Shown: positions 1 to 9,056 of the stretch, one piece after another | Numbering within the stretch: position 1 is the stretch's first letter | Layout of the letters: each line of letters starts with the position of its first letter | DNA from: Bacteroides sp. UBA7333 | GTDB lineage: Bacteria > Bacteroidota > Bacteroidia > Bacteroidales > Bacteroidaceae | Reading direction: 5' to 3' | DNA: 20,047 nt | NCBI GenBank assembly: GCA_002471195.1 | Contig: DKPN01000049.1 | Span: 1 to 20,047 of the forward strand | Made by a program: the position numbers and the translations under genes | The notes under the pieces: model-generated | What the model saw: the letters and a program-made list of their open reading frames with translations, nothing else | The model's database searches: none | Told to the model about the DNA's origin: nothing

Positions 1-29
1 TTTAAAAATATATTTAGTTTGTTTGTAAA

Positions 30-61
30 TTGATTGTTATTATGTATTGTATATATCTTTG
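30..61 (+). promoter_or_regulatory. Candidate promoter for mutY
   Basis: A perfect Bacteroidota -7 box TATCTTTG (TAnnTTTG consensus) lies at 54-61. A partial -33 element, TTG at 30-32, sits 21 bases before it. This would start transcription near 68 and give a leader of about 95 bases. The -33 element is weak and mutY may also be read from a gene upstream of the window. Confidence 0.35.
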
Positions 62-162
62 TTTTCTTTATATATAATATGTTATTATCAAATTCTATGA
101 TTTAAGTGTTCTAAGATTTCATATTATTATCATTGACGTTCAATTTATATCAATCTTTTGTC

Positions 163-1203
163 ATGACTTTATTTAGCAATTCTCTTATAAAATGGTATAG
201 TACACATCAACGTTCATTGCCATGGAGAAGTACAAATGATCCCTATATAATATGGATTTCTGAAATTATCCTACAACAAACCCGAGTAAAACAAGGGCTA
301 GGGTATTTTTATCGTTTTGTCGAACGCTTTCCTAATATACGTTCGTTGGCTGAAGCTTCTGAAGATGAAGTTATGACGTATTGGCAAGGTTTAGGATATT
401 ATTCTCGTGCAAGAAATCTGCATGCTGCAGCAATAAGTATGAATAATGTATTTCCTAATACATATAATGAAGTATTGGCCCTAAAAGGCGTAGGACAATA
501 TACTGCTGCAGCTATTTGTGCCTTTGCATTTGATATGCCATATGCCGTGGTTGATGGAAACGTTTATAGAGTACTTTCAAGATATTTAGGAATTGATGTG
601 CCTATTGATACAACGTTAGGTAAGAAGTTATTTTCGGAGTTGGCACAACAATATTTGGATAAAAATAACCCCGCTACCTACAATCAGGCCATTATGGATT
701 TTGGAGCGATTCAATGTACTCCGACTTCTCCTAAATGTAGCCTTTGTCCCTTTGTTGATTCTTGTAGTGCTTTTCTAACCAATAAGGTAGGAATACTTCC
801 TATAAAATCTAAGAGAAATATAATGCAGGATCGTTTTTTGAATTATTTCATAGTGCGTTCGAAAGAATGTTTGTTTATCAGGCAAAGAAAAGAAGATGAT
901 ATATGGAAAAATTTATATGAAATCCCCTTAGTAGAGTCTAAAACAAATGTTTCAGTTGAAGATTTAATTTCACTCAATGACTTTAAAACAATGTTTGACG
1001 GAAATGAAAATATCGTTTTTAAAGTTTTAGAAAATCGATATAAACAGGTGTTGTCACATAGAATTTTGTATATAAATTTATATGAAGTGATTACGAGAAA
1101 TGATATCGATGATATGCCTGGGTATATGAAAGTAAATATCTGTGATTTACACGATTTTGCTATGTCTAAAGTCATGAAAATGTTTTTGGAAAAATATATA
1201 TAA
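163..1203 (+). CDS. mutY: A/G-specific adenine glycosylase MutY
   Basis: Removes adenine mispaired with 8-oxoguanine or guanine, the second line of the GO base-excision repair system. The 346-residue product has the helix-hairpin-helix motif LKGVGQYTAAA (about 107-117), the catalytic glutamate in EIILQQTR (E34) and the catalytic aspartate in VVDGNVYR (D131). Four cysteines in C-X6-C-X2-C-X5-C spacing (185, 192, 195, 201) would bind the 4Fe-4S cluster. The last third is the less conserved NUDIX-like domain that reads 8-oxoG. The ATG at 163 is preferred over an in-frame TTG at 133, because MutY proteins normally begin a few residues before the helix containing WYSTHQRSLPWR. It is the first gene of the mutY-ssb-gldE block common in Bacteroidales; ssb follows after 64 bases with its own promoter. 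Confidence 0.96.
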   Translation: MTLFSNSLIKWYSTHQRSLPWRSTNDPYIIWISEIILQQTRVKQGLGYFYRFVERFPNIRSLAEASEDEVMTYWQGLGYYSRARNLHAAAISMNNVFPNTYNEVLALKGVGQYTAAAICAFAFDMPYAVVDGNVYRVLSRYLGIDVPIDTTLGKKLFSELAQQYLDKNNPATYNQAIMDFGAIQCTPTSPKCSLCPFVDSCSAFLTNKVGILPIKSKRNIMQDRFLNYFIVRSKECLFIRQRKEDDIWKNLYEIPLVESKTNVSVEDLISLNDFKTMFDGNENIVFKVLENRYKQVLSHRILYINLYEVITRNDIDDMPGYMKVNICDLHDFAMSKVMKMFLEKYI

Positions 1204-1206
1204 ATA

Positions 1207-1238
1207 TTTGTTTTATGTCCTATTTCTGTTTATTTTTG
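1207..1238 (+). promoter_or_regulatory. Promoter of ssb
   Basis: TTTG at 1207-1210, a 20-base spacer and TATTTTTG at 1231-1238 match the Bacteroidota vegetative promoter (TTTG, then TAnnTTTG) exactly in both boxes and in spacing. Transcription would begin near 1245, about 23 bases before the ssb ATG. It starts immediately after the mutY stop codon, so ssb can be expressed independently of mutY. Confidence 0.65.
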
Positions 1239-1267
1239 GCAGAAAATATTAATAAATAAGAAACGAT

Positions 1268-1732
1268 ATGTCTGTAAATAAAGTGATACTTTTAGGTAAT
1301 GTAGGCAAAGATCCCGAAGTGCGTTACTTGGATTCCGGTATAGCAGTAGCTACATTTTCATTGGCAACTACCGATAGAGCATATACATTGGCAAATGGAA
1401 CACAAGTGCCAGAAAGAACCGAATGGCATAATCTAGTACTTTGGAGAGGATTGGCTGAAACAGCGGAGAAATATATTCGAAAAGGCGATAAACTTTATGT
1501 AGAAGGAAAAATCAGATCGCGTTCTTATGATGATCAAACCGGTGCAAAACGATACATTACCGAGATATTTGTAGATAATATGGAAATGCTGACTCCTAAA
1601 AATAGTAATGGTATGCAAAGTCCATCATCTAATATCGCTCAACAAAATCAGAATGTACAGCCAATATCTGTTGATGCACAATCGAATAATAACGTTCAAC
1701 CAAATTCGACAACTGACGATTTACCATTCTAA
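1268..1732 (+). CDS. ssb: Single-stranded DNA-binding protein SSB
   Basis: Binds and protects single-stranded DNA in replication, recombination and repair, and recruits partners through its tail. The 154-residue protein begins with the typical MSVNKVILLGNVGKDPEVR strand of the OB fold, which runs to about residue 106 and includes WHNLVLWRGLAE and YVEGKIRSRSY. Residues about 112-148 are a Q/N/S-rich disordered linker, and the chain ends in the acidic tip DDLPF that docks repair proteins. Length is slightly below E. coli SSB (178) and usual for Bacteroidota. It lies between mutY and gldE. A hairpin 12 bases after its stop may attenuate read-through into gldE. Confidence 0.97.
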   Translation: MSVNKVILLGNVGKDPEVRYLDSGIAVATFSLATTDRAYTLANGTQVPERTEWHNLVLWRGLAETAEKYIRKGDKLYVEGKIRSRSYDDQTGAKRYITEIFVDNMEMLTPKNSNGMQSPSSNIAQQNQNVQPISVDAQSNNNVQPNSTTDDLPF

Positions 1733-1743
1733 ATATTACCTTT

Positions 1744-1772
1744 ATTAGAAGAAGTGCTGAGCTTCTTCTAAT
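1744..1772 (+). terminator. Hairpin between ssb and gldE, possible weak terminator or attenuator
   Basis: Perfect 11-bp arms, ATTAGAAGAAG at 1744-1754 and CTTCTTCTAAT at 1762-1772, enclose a 7-base loop. No clean run of T follows (AATTATTGTTT), so termination may be partial. I found no consensus promoter in the 28 bases between it and gldE, which suggests that gldE depends on read-through or on a promoter inside ssb. Confidence 0.4.
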
Positions 1773-1800
1773 AATTATTGTTTAACTTAATTGTTTCATT

Positions 1801-3141
1801 TTGGACTCAGACGATTATTTAAGTCAAATAACTGACATCTTTAGTAATATTACTATTGTTCCTCCCTCATTCTCGGCTATTGTAGCCATAATTTTTGCTG
1901 GTATTTTATTACTGGCTTCAGGCTTTGCCTCTGCTTCTGAAATCGCTTTTTTTTCGTTATCTCCCTCGGATTTAAACGACATTGAGGAGGGCAAACATTC
2001 TTCAGATGATAAAATTCAAAGTCTTTTAGAAAATTCTGAAAGTTTATTGGCGACAGTTTTGATAACAAACAATTTTGTAAATGTTACCATTATTATGTTG
2101 TGCAATTACTTTTTCCTTAATGTGTTTGTTTTTGAGTCTGCAGTTGCAGAATTTGTGCTTTTAACCGTTCTCTTAACCTTTTTACTGCTTCTTTTTGGTG
2201 AGATTATGCCAAAAATTTATTCATCTCAAAAAACCCTGAAGTTTTGTCGTTTTGCTGCTCCTGGAATATATGTTTTGAGAAAAGTATTTAAGCCTCTTTC
2301 TTATCTCCTCGTAAAATCAACCTCATTTTTGAATAAATATTTTGCACGCAAACGTCATAATATATCGGTAGATGAATTGTCTCAAGCATTAGAACTGACA
2401 GATAAAGAGGAATTATCTGATGAAAATAATATTTTAGAAGGTATTATTCGATTTGGAGGTGAAACAGCCAAAGAGGTCATGACTCCTCGATTGGATATTG
2501 TTGATCTCGATATTCATGCTTCATTCAAAGAAGTGATGAAGTGCATTATTGATAATGCATATTCAAGAATACCAGTATATGATGATACTCGCGATAATAT
2601 TAAGGGTATTTTATATATAAAAGATTTATTACCTTATATTTCCAAAGGTGATAATTTTAAATGGCAATCTTTACTTCGTCCTGCTTACTTTGTTCCAGAG
2701 ACAAAAATGATAGATGATTTGTTAAGAGATTTTCAAACAAATAAAATTCATATTGCAGTTGTTGTAGATGAATTTGGCGGCACTTCAGGCATTGTTACCA
2801 TGGAAGATATTATTGAAGAAATTGTAGGTGAGATACATGATGAATATGATGACGAGGAACACACTTATACCAAAGTAAATGATCATACTTGGATTTTTGA
2901 AGCTAAAACATTATTGTCAGATTTCTATAAAATCACTAAAGTAGATGAAGATGATTTTGAAAAAGTATCTGGTGAAGCCGATACATTGGCTGGTTTAGTA
3001 TTGGAAATAAAAGGTGAATTTCCAGCCTTAAATGAAAATATCAGTTTTTCTCATTATAATTTTGAAGTCTTAGAAATGGATAATCGACGTATTTTGAAAG
3101 TGAAATTTACCAATAATCCATCTCAAGAAGAGATTGAATAA
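1801..3141 (+). CDS. gldE: GldE, CNNM/CBS/CorC-type membrane protein
   Basis: Polytopic inner-membrane protein of the HlyC/CorC family. In gliding Flavobacterium GldE supports assembly of the gliding/T9SS lipoprotein GldD; non-gliding Bacteroidales keep the gene and its role there is unclear. The 446 residues contain a DUF21/CNNM membrane domain (helices about 24-44, 86-108 and 115-135, with GEIMPK at 133-138), a CBS pair (about 226-345, with MTPRLDIVDLD and VVVDEFGGTSGIVTMEDI) and a CorC-type domain (about 360-440). Translation starts at TTG 1801: the next in-frame ATG lies inside the membrane domain at about residue 99, and a short MDSDDY-like start is usual for the family. The phosphopantetheinyl transferase gene follows after 12 bases, so the two are probably co-transcribed. 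Confidence 0.9.
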   Translation: MDSDDYLSQITDIFSNITIVPPSFSAIVAIIFAGILLLASGFASASEIAFFSLSPSDLNDIEEGKHSSDDKIQSLLENSESLLATVLITNNFVNVTIIMLCNYFFLNVFVFESAVAEFVLLTVLLTFLLLLFGEIMPKIYSSQKTLKFCRFAAPGIYVLRKVFKPLSYLLVKSTSFLNKYFARKRHNISVDELSQALELTDKEELSDENNILEGIIRFGGETAKEVMTPRLDIVDLDIHASFKEVMKCIIDNAYSRIPVYDDTRDNIKGILYIKDLLPYISKGDNFKWQSLLRPAYFVPETKMIDDLLRDFQTNKIHIAVVVDEFGGTSGIVTMEDIIEEIVGEIHDEYDDEEHTYTKVNDHTWIFEAKTLLSDFYKITKVDEDDFEKVSGEADTLAGLVLEIKGEFPALNENISFSHYNFEVLEMDNRRILKVKFTNNPSQEEIE

Positions 3142-3153
3142 ACCTACATTATT

Positions 3154-3783
3154 ATGTCTTTGTTTTTGAATCTCAAAAAAGAAAATTATCATTTAGCTAT
3201 CTGGAAACTAGAAGAATCGTTGAGTGATTTATTGGCTTTTTTTACTTCTGATCATCCTATTAACATTGATGTCGGCAATTTTAAAAATCCAAAAAGGGCA
3301 TTAGAATGGGTAGCTGTTAGGGTATTATTGTATCATATATTGGATGGTGATTTTACTATTTATTATAATGAAAATGGAAAACCTTATTTGGTTAACGGTT
3401 TTTATATTAGTATTTCACATACTAACGGTTATATAGCTGTTATAATTAGTGAATTTGCCGATGTTGGAATTGACATTGAGTATTATTCCACTAGAGTTAA
3501 AAAAGTGGTTTCTCGCTTTATGCGCGAAGATGAACAGGTTGTATTTTATAATGGTGATGATGTTTGGAATTATCTAATACACTGGTCTGCTAAAGAAACA
3601 ATGTTTAAGTGTATCGATGATGTTGAAATTGATTTTAAAGAGCATTTGCATCTTGCGAAATTTGATATTTCAAAATCAGGATTAATCACTGCCTACGAGT
3701 ATAAAACAGCTATTCAACGAATTTACAATATACACTATTTGCTGGGTTTAGATTTTGTCTTAACATGGTGTATCGTTTTCTAG
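3154..3783 (+). CDS. Sfp-type 4'-phosphopantetheinyl transferase superfamily protein
   Basis: Predicted to move phosphopantetheine from CoA onto a serine of a carrier protein. The 209-residue protein shows the family motifs in order: GKPYL (76-80) with ISISHTNGY (85-93), then the Mg-binding GIDIE (D107, E109), and finally WSAKETMFK (144-152), whose E148 is the third metal ligand. The length and the WxxKE pattern fit the Sfp/Gsp-like group better than the shorter AcpS type. It lies 12 bases after gldE, an arrangement common in Bacteroidales, and is closed by a strong hairpin. No carrier-protein gene is nearby, so its substrate cannot be told; it may serve fatty-acid ACP or a remote biosynthetic cluster. 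Confidence 0.88.
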   Translation: MSLFLNLKKENYHLAIWKLEESLSDLLAFFTSDHPINIDVGNFKNPKRALEWVAVRVLLYHILDGDFTIYYNENGKPYLVNGFYISISHTNGYIAVIISEFADVGIDIEYYSTRVKKVVSRFMREDEQVVFYNGDDVWNYLIHWSAKETMFKCIDDVEIDFKEHLHLAKFDISKSGLITAYEYKTAIQRIYNIHYLLGLDFVLTWCIVF

Positions 3784-3798
3784 CTACGGAGTATATAC

Positions 3799-3847
3799 AA
3801 AATGAGTTTTAGCTAATCGATTATATCGATTAGCTAAAACTCATTTT
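3799..3847. terminator. Bidirectional terminator between convergent genes
   Basis: A perfect 23-bp inverted repeat (3799-3821 and 3825-3847) with a 3-base loop fills the space between the transferase stop on the + strand and the secreted-protein stop on the - strand. The stem ends in AAAA on the left and TTTT on the right, so either strand yields a stem running into a U tract. Confidence 0.85.
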
Positions 3848-3849
3848 TG

Positions 3850-6800
3850 TTATGGTATCACTACTTTAAAAGAATAAATTCCAGTGATATTTTTTACGTT
3901 TAAAACATACGATCCGCTGATCAATTTATCTATGATGTTTTTATAATCATCAACTTTTACAACTGTTTTTATTAATTTGCCATTCGTGTCATAAATGGTG
4001 ACATCCGAAATGTTATTTTCAATAACACTTTCAATTCCAGTATCATCCGATTTGTTGTTAACACTTATGGGAATAAATAAATCGGCAGCTCCTCTTGATG
4101 ATGCTTTGATATATGCTTCATGTACACCTACATCTTTTGAATTGAATTTTATATTAAATGATCCACCTTCAATTGGAAGAGTAGTGTTGGTTAATTCAAA
4201 TTTACTACGATTGGCACCTCCAATTGATAGAGTGATTTCCTCATTTAAATTTTTAGTATTAATCATAATAGGTTCAGTAATATACTCGTTGTTTACAACT
4301 GTTTCGAATGCAATTGCTGGTGTAGGTGAAGACAGTTTGGGAATGTCTGTTCTTCCATAAGTTACATCGTCAATGAAGTAAGTAGCAGCATTATCAATGC
4401 CCCTTGTGCTTTTAAATCTAAATCCCATGAAAAAGATATCAGCTATATATGTATTCTCTAAATCTATGTGGATTTCTAACCATTCTTTATTGTTATCGGC
4501 ATTTGCTGGTATCTGCATTTCTATTGGTGCTACATACATTTCTCCATTTTCCATATCTATATAGCACACCTCCAGTTTATCTGTTTGATTGTCGAGGAGT
4601 AGATCGCCCATGATTCTAAATGTGAAGACTTTGCTTTGAGAATTGATGAAATCAAGGGGTGGTGTTATTAATATCATTTCACAAGGTGTGCCTTTATTCG
4701 CTTCAACCTTTGAATCATAAGCTGTGATTTTAGCTGTTTTTTCATTTGATTCAGTAAACTCATATCCCCACCATGCTCTATTGCCAATGGAGGCTATGTT
4801 TTTCCATCCATTTAACGATAGAGGTTTGTTTTTTATGGTTGTCGAGAAATCTTCTATCAACAATGTTTTTGGATTGGATGTAATCAGCGGTAATTCATCA
4901 CCTTCCTTTTCATCTACACTTTCGCCATTGGCTGTTCCTGTCACGGTCAAATAGAATGTTTCTATACCTTTTGCCGAAAACTCAATTCTTTCGGTAAATA
5001 CTCCTGTATTCTTCGGTTTAAAAGTTATTGATATGTCAAAAGTTCCGTTCTTCATCAGCATTGTATTATTGATAAAGAATGTTCCTCCTCCTTCTCCCAT
5101 TATTTTAGCACTTCCAAAAGTCGATAAATTTGCACTTGTATATTGAATTGTTTGCTTATGCTCTCCACCTATTGTCGCTGTAAAACCAGTCAATGATTCT
5201 GCATTGATAGTCAGTGAGGGTTTTGGTGTATTGTCAATAATCATATCTTCTAAAGAGCGAGGACCGATGACCGCTACTGCTTCTGATGTGCTCACTCCAA
5301 CTAAATCAATAGCATCGATAGGAGCTTTAGTACCGATGATATCTGTTGATTTGAATAGACGCATTGTTCCATCTGCCGTTCCATCATTTATAGTAGGATT
5401 GGGTGTATCGATCGTGATATCCTGTCCGCCGATTGATTTGAAAGTTACGTTTTCAATTTTCACCAATTGATTGAAGTAGTTTTTAGGATTTGCAACTAGA
5501 TTTTGCAATGTTACCACAACTGGAACGATTTTATTATTGGATGAAAGAATATTTAGTGGTGAATTCTGTGCTGGTAATCCATAAATGCCAAATGAGTTTT
5601 CTACTGTGATAATAAAATTACTAATTTTATCACCAATACTAGGGGTTGTAACGAAATCATTGTAAGCATCATTTATTCTAAAACCACATGTGGCATCCTG
5701 TATATAATATGATTTATTATCAATAAAGCTGACAATAGCTTGTCCTGTATATTTATATGTTTCATAATTTTCCGGAGTTTTATTAGCCAATTCCATCAAA
5801 GTCGCCACTTCTATAAGTTGTTCCGCACTCCAAAAGATACTTATTTTTTGCTCATTAGCTCCTTCGCTATTGAATTTCACTACATCAGTATAACTTTCTA
5901 AATTCGTGGGTGTTAACGTTACGGTTAAATCATATCCGTGTTCCGATTCGGCATCTTCTTTTAAAATTGTTATCGTAGATGTGCTGACCTCTGATGTCGT
6001 CATTCCCTCTATTTGTATATCGCCTTTCAAATCTTTCCCTTTCACATTCACCGTTTTAGTATAAGTATTGCCTATATATACATTGTTGTATCCTATATTT
6101 TTTGTCGAAAGTGTAATCGTGGGTTTTGTTTCGGGTTCCGCACTTCCAAATAAAGCTCCATAGCTAGTAGCAACTTTGAGGGCATCAATGGTTGCAATAG
6201 GTGAGGCCTTTGTACTTGTTGCACCTTGGCGCAATTGAATGCCTTGAATTCCTCTTGATGTATTTACTTCAGACCCGGTTAAGCCATCATAGCTTATGAT
6301 AGGATTCATCGGCTCGGTGGCAGTTGGATTGATATATAATGAAACCTTATCATTTGTAATACCATCAATGAATTCATACTTCATTATTATTAAATAGGTT
6401 GTATTAAGTTCATATTCGGATACTGTCATCGTAGGGGTTAAACCACCTCTGTCAATGCCAAATTTAAATTTATCGGCAGTGGCTCCTTGTTGGATAAAGA
6501 GTTTTGCATACTCTGTTCCACTTAGTCCATCTCCTACATTTGAGCTAGCACCTGGCTTTTGAACGAGTGAAATAATAAAGTTGGCAACGGATTTAGCCTC
6601 TTTTACATTGATCAAAGCCGAGTAATAGATGACACCAGAGTTAATTCCAGTGTTTCCTTCAGTAAATTTTGCTACAAGTTTTTGCGAACCGGTCAAATCT
6701 TTCAAAGCTACTCCTTTTCCGATAGGAGTTTCTTGATAATTAGGATAAAATAGAGCTTCATCAATAAGTAGAATAGGGTTAGTTGTTACAGTTCCATATT

Positions 6801-6957
6801 TTACCCATGCTCCGTTTTCATAAAGATTTTCAGTGAGGTATTCAAAACTATCGTTCAGTAAAATTTGCGCAGAAACATTGATGTTTAGGCATATTGTAAT
6901 TAATAGTAAAAAGCTTCTTATAGCCCTTTTTGATGTTAAAATGTAATTTTTTGTCAT
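3850..6957 (-). CDS. Large modular secreted protein with T9SS type A sorting tail
   Basis: A 1035-residue exported protein of unknown function. The N-terminus has a signal peptide (a basic stretch, then FLLLITICLNINVSAQ, cut near residue 31). Next come a lectin-like beta domain beginning LLNDSFEYL (about 32-270), three beta-sandwich modules resembling secreted Ig-like repeats (about 275-380, 580-690, 870-960), an OB-fold-like segment containing KSYYIQDATCGFRI (about 395-575) and a choice-of-anchor J type domain starting LLIEDFSTT (about 700-865). The last 70 residues, with VTIYDTNGKLI, GSYVLNV and a final KVVIP, match T9SS C-terminal sorting domains that direct export and surface anchoring. 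No catalytic domain was recognised, so an adhesin or glycan-binding role is only a guess. It is convergent with the transferase gene and divergent from the next secreted protein. Confidence 0.8.
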   Translation of the reverse strand: MTKNYILTSKRAIRSFLLLITICLNINVSAQILLNDSFEYLTENLYENGAWVKYGTVTTNPILLIDEALFYPNYQETPIGKGVALKDLTGSQKLVAKFTEGNTGINSGVIYYSALINVKEAKSVANFIISLVQKPGASSNVGDGLSGTEYAKLFIQQGATADKFKFGIDRGGLTPTMTVSEYELNTTYLIIMKYEFIDGITNDKVSLYINPTATEPMNPIISYDGLTGSEVNTSRGIQGIQLRQGATSTKASPIATIDALKVATSYGALFGSAEPETKPTITLSTKNIGYNNVYIGNTYTKTVNVKGKDLKGDIQIEGMTTSEVSTSTITILKEDAESEHGYDLTVTLTPTNLESYTDVVKFNSEGANEQKISIFWSAEQLIEVATLMELANKTPENYETYKYTGQAIVSFIDNKSYYIQDATCGFRINDAYNDFVTTPSIGDKISNFIITVENSFGIYGLPAQNSPLNILSSNNKIVPVVVTLQNLVANPKNYFNQLVKIENVTFKSIGGQDITIDTPNPTINDGTADGTMRLFKSTDIIGTKAPIDAIDLVGVSTSEAVAVIGPRSLEDMIIDNTPKPSLTINAESLTGFTATIGGEHKQTIQYTSANLSTFGSAKIMGEGGGTFFINNTMLMKNGTFDISITFKPKNTGVFTERIEFSAKGIETFYLTVTGTANGESVDEKEGDELPLITSNPKTLLIEDFSTTIKNKPLSLNGWKNIASIGNRAWWGYEFTESNEKTAKITAYDSKVEANKGTPCEMILITPPLDFINSQSKVFTFRIMGDLLLDNQTDKLEVCYIDMENGEMYVAPIEMQIPANADNNKEWLEIHIDLENTYIADIFFMGFRFKSTRGIDNAATYFIDDVTYGRTDIPKLSSPTPAIAFETVVNNEYITEPIMINTKNLNEEITLSIGGANRSKFELTNTTLPIEGGSFNIKFNSKDVGVHEAYIKASSRGAADLFIPISVNNKSDDTGIESVIENNISDVTIYDTNGKLIKTVVKVDDYKNIIDKLISGSYVLNVKNITGIYSFKVVIP

Positions 6958-7012
6958 AGGTAATTTTGATTATACGTGAATAATAAAATGTTTAAATAGT
7001 AATAGAAAATAG

Positions 7013-7051
7013 CAAATATATATAAAATTAATAAATAATATATTATATTTG
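7013..7051. promoter_or_regulatory. Divergent promoter pair for the two secreted-protein genes
   Basis: The 136-base gap holds CAAATATA at 7013-7020 (TATATTTG on the minus strand) and TATATTTG at 7044-7051 on the plus strand. Both are perfect TAnnTTTG -7 boxes, identical in sequence and facing away from each other. Neither has a TTTG -33 element at the expected spacing; the 23 bases between them are almost pure A/T. Predicted leaders are about 35-50 bases on each side. Confidence 0.5.
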
Positions 7052-7093
7052 AAGCGAAATGAAAGAACGTAGTGGATTTAAATAAAAAATAAT

Positions 7094-9052
7094 ATGTCAA
7101 TGAAAATTGTTATTTCTTGTATTGTTGTATTCTTGCTATATTGCAATAATCTTATTTCGCAACCCATCAATGCTAGCTTTTCGGCAGATGAAGCCACTCA
7201 AATTTACTATCAGCAAGGATTTGATAGTGAAGCCGATTTTAGTAGTTGGAATCTTCAATCACAAAATAGTTTTAACACATGGCATTTGGTTTCAAAGCCA
7301 TATATAAATGGTTTGCCCTCCTTTACAACTTTCAATGCTAAAAGTATCTATTCACTGGCTATACGTTATGATGATATCAGAAATCAAAATGAATCTATTA
7401 CATCTCCTGAAATATATATAAAACCTAATAGTAGTTGTAAACTTTATAGCTGTTTTAGTGGTGGGTTATTGGTTTTCGCACGGTGGAAAATCCTTGTAGA
7501 GAATACGGCTACTCATGAGATATCTACTTTGTTCGATGCATTTGAATGGGCTCAAGAGGTAGGTTTTGACGGACCGAGCTGGGTTCCATTCACCTTTGAT
7601 CTTTCTAAATATGCAGATCAGACGGTTCGTTTCACTATTGTTTATATTGGATCAGGAGGCGAAGATGTATTAATAGATGGTTTTCAAGTTGTACAAAAAG
7701 ATACATCACATGAAAGTAAAATTGAAATAAACGAGGGAGATAAAGTACACTTTCAGGATCATTCTACAGGAAATCCTGAAACATGGTCTTGGGAATTTGA
7801 AGGTGGGTCTCCATCAATTTCAAATTTGCAACATCCTATTGTTACCTATAATAATAATGGCGTCTATGCCGTTAAACTTACTGTAAGTAAAGGTAATGAA
7901 CAAGTCTCGTCAATTCGTAATGAATATGTAAATGTGCAATGTGTGGCCCCAAAAGCTTTGATAGGTTTCCCCGAACAAGGCTATTTGTCTCCTTGGGTAG
8001 CTTGTTATGTACCTTTAAATCGGCCATTACAATTTCGCGATTTGTCGGATGGACGCCCTACATCATGGAATTGGCAATTTCCGGGATCGGATACTCCCAC
8101 TAGCATAGAACAACATCCTATTGTCAGTTACGCCAAAGCAGGAATTAATAGTTTATCGCTAAAAGTAGAAAATGCAGCAGGAGTAAGTGAGGATATAATG
8201 CAATATGCCATACAATCGGGAGGTGCACAATATATCTGGAATATTCTTCCTGAAGAGACTTCAAATTTAGATGCTGTAAATCTGGGCTATTATGGTTATT
8301 ATGGAGGAACAAATTGGTTAGGCATGAGTGCATTTGCCGAATATTATGCTCAACCCTTGGCCCCTATTACGATATCAAGTGTAGCTATTTACTTCGCATC
8401 TATCACTACAGTGAGCCCCGATGCTCCTATTACTGTTTCGATAAATCATGTTGTCAATGGATTGCCGGGAGAGGCGATTGTATCTTCCAGCGTATTAGCA
8501 AAAGATTTAAAATATTCGGAAAATACCTTCAAGGAAACTCTCTTTTCATTTGAAATACCTATAACATTAGATTGTGATTATTTTGTGGTGGTCAGAGGCA
8601 TACCGGCCGATGCAACTGTAGATGGTTATGATGATATAGCGATGTTTGCAGTAAATAGAAAACAATCAGATGCTAAAAGTACAGTATATCACTGCTTAGA
8701 TGAATGGGATAATAATGATCAGCCTACGGGAAATAGTCAATGGTTTAAAAATATGGATGAATCATTATCATTTGCCATTACACCATTGGTGGAATATAAT
8801 ACTTCGACAGGACTGAATGAGCCTATATCGCAACCCACAAAGATTGAAATACGCGTCGAAAACAAAATTCTATATTTCCCAATTGATATTAGCAATTTAT
8901 TAGTTAATATTTATACCATAGATGGTAAGCTGGTGTTTAATAAGATAGGGCACTTTAATAATATTGACTTGCAATCGTTTGAAAGTGGAATTTATCTAGT
9001 TGAATATTTTATAGACAATAATAAAGCAAGTGCAAAGATTTGTTTGCCATAA
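7094..9052 (+). CDS. Secreted PKD-domain protein with T9SS type A sorting tail
   Basis: A 652-residue exported protein, probably displayed at the cell surface. It has a short signal peptide (1-22, ending NNLISQ) and a choice-of-anchor J/cleaved-adhesin-like beta domain (about 38-198, starting YYQQGFDSEADFSSWN). Two PKD domains follow, with the hallmark WSWEF and WNWQFPG strands and paired HPIV(T/S)Y motifs (about 200-285 and 290-375). A beta-rich region at about 380-575 is not recognised. The tail (about 585-652), with NIYTIDGKLVF, SGIYLVEY and a lysine-containing end, resembles T9SS sorting domains. No protease or glycosidase motif was seen, although this domain set occurs in gingipain- and hemagglutinin-like proteins. 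It diverges from the 1035-residue protein and shares its anchor-J fold and sorting tail, so the two may act together. Confidence 0.82.
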   Translation: MSMKIVISCIVVFLLYCNNLISQPINASFSADEATQIYYQQGFDSEADFSSWNLQSQNSFNTWHLVSKPYINGLPSFTTFNAKSIYSLAIRYDDIRNQNESITSPEIYIKPNSSCKLYSCFSGGLLVFARWKILVENTATHEISTLFDAFEWAQEVGFDGPSWVPFTFDLSKYADQTVRFTIVYIGSGGEDVLIDGFQVVQKDTSHESKIEINEGDKVHFQDHSTGNPETWSWEFEGGSPSISNLQHPIVTYNNNGVYAVKLTVSKGNEQVSSIRNEYVNVQCVAPKALIGFPEQGYLSPWVACYVPLNRPLQFRDLSDGRPTSWNWQFPGSDTPTSIEQHPIVSYAKAGINSLSLKVENAAGVSEDIMQYAIQSGGAQYIWNILPEETSNLDAVNLGYYGYYGGTNWLGMSAFAEYYAQPLAPITISSVAIYFASITTVSPDAPITVSINHVVNGLPGEAIVSSSVLAKDLKYSENTFKETLFSFEIPITLDCDYFVVVRGIPADATVDGYDDIAMFAVNRKQSDAKSTVYHCLDEWDNNDQPTGNSQWFKNMDESLSFAITPLVEYNTSTGLNEPISQPTKIEIRVENKILYFPIDISNLLVNIYTIDGKLVFNKIGHFNNIDLQSFESGIYLVEYFIDNNKASAKICLP

Positions 9053-9056
9053 ATAG

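Noticed and set aside
133..162. Upstream TTG extension of mutY by ten codons
   Set aside because: The ATG at 163 gives the usual MutY N-terminus; the extension has no family resemblance.
3995..4360. Open frames on the strand opposite the secreted-protein gene, and similar frames elsewhere
   Set aside because: They lie within well-supported genes, show no domain-like composition and have no promoter or spacing consistent with real genes.
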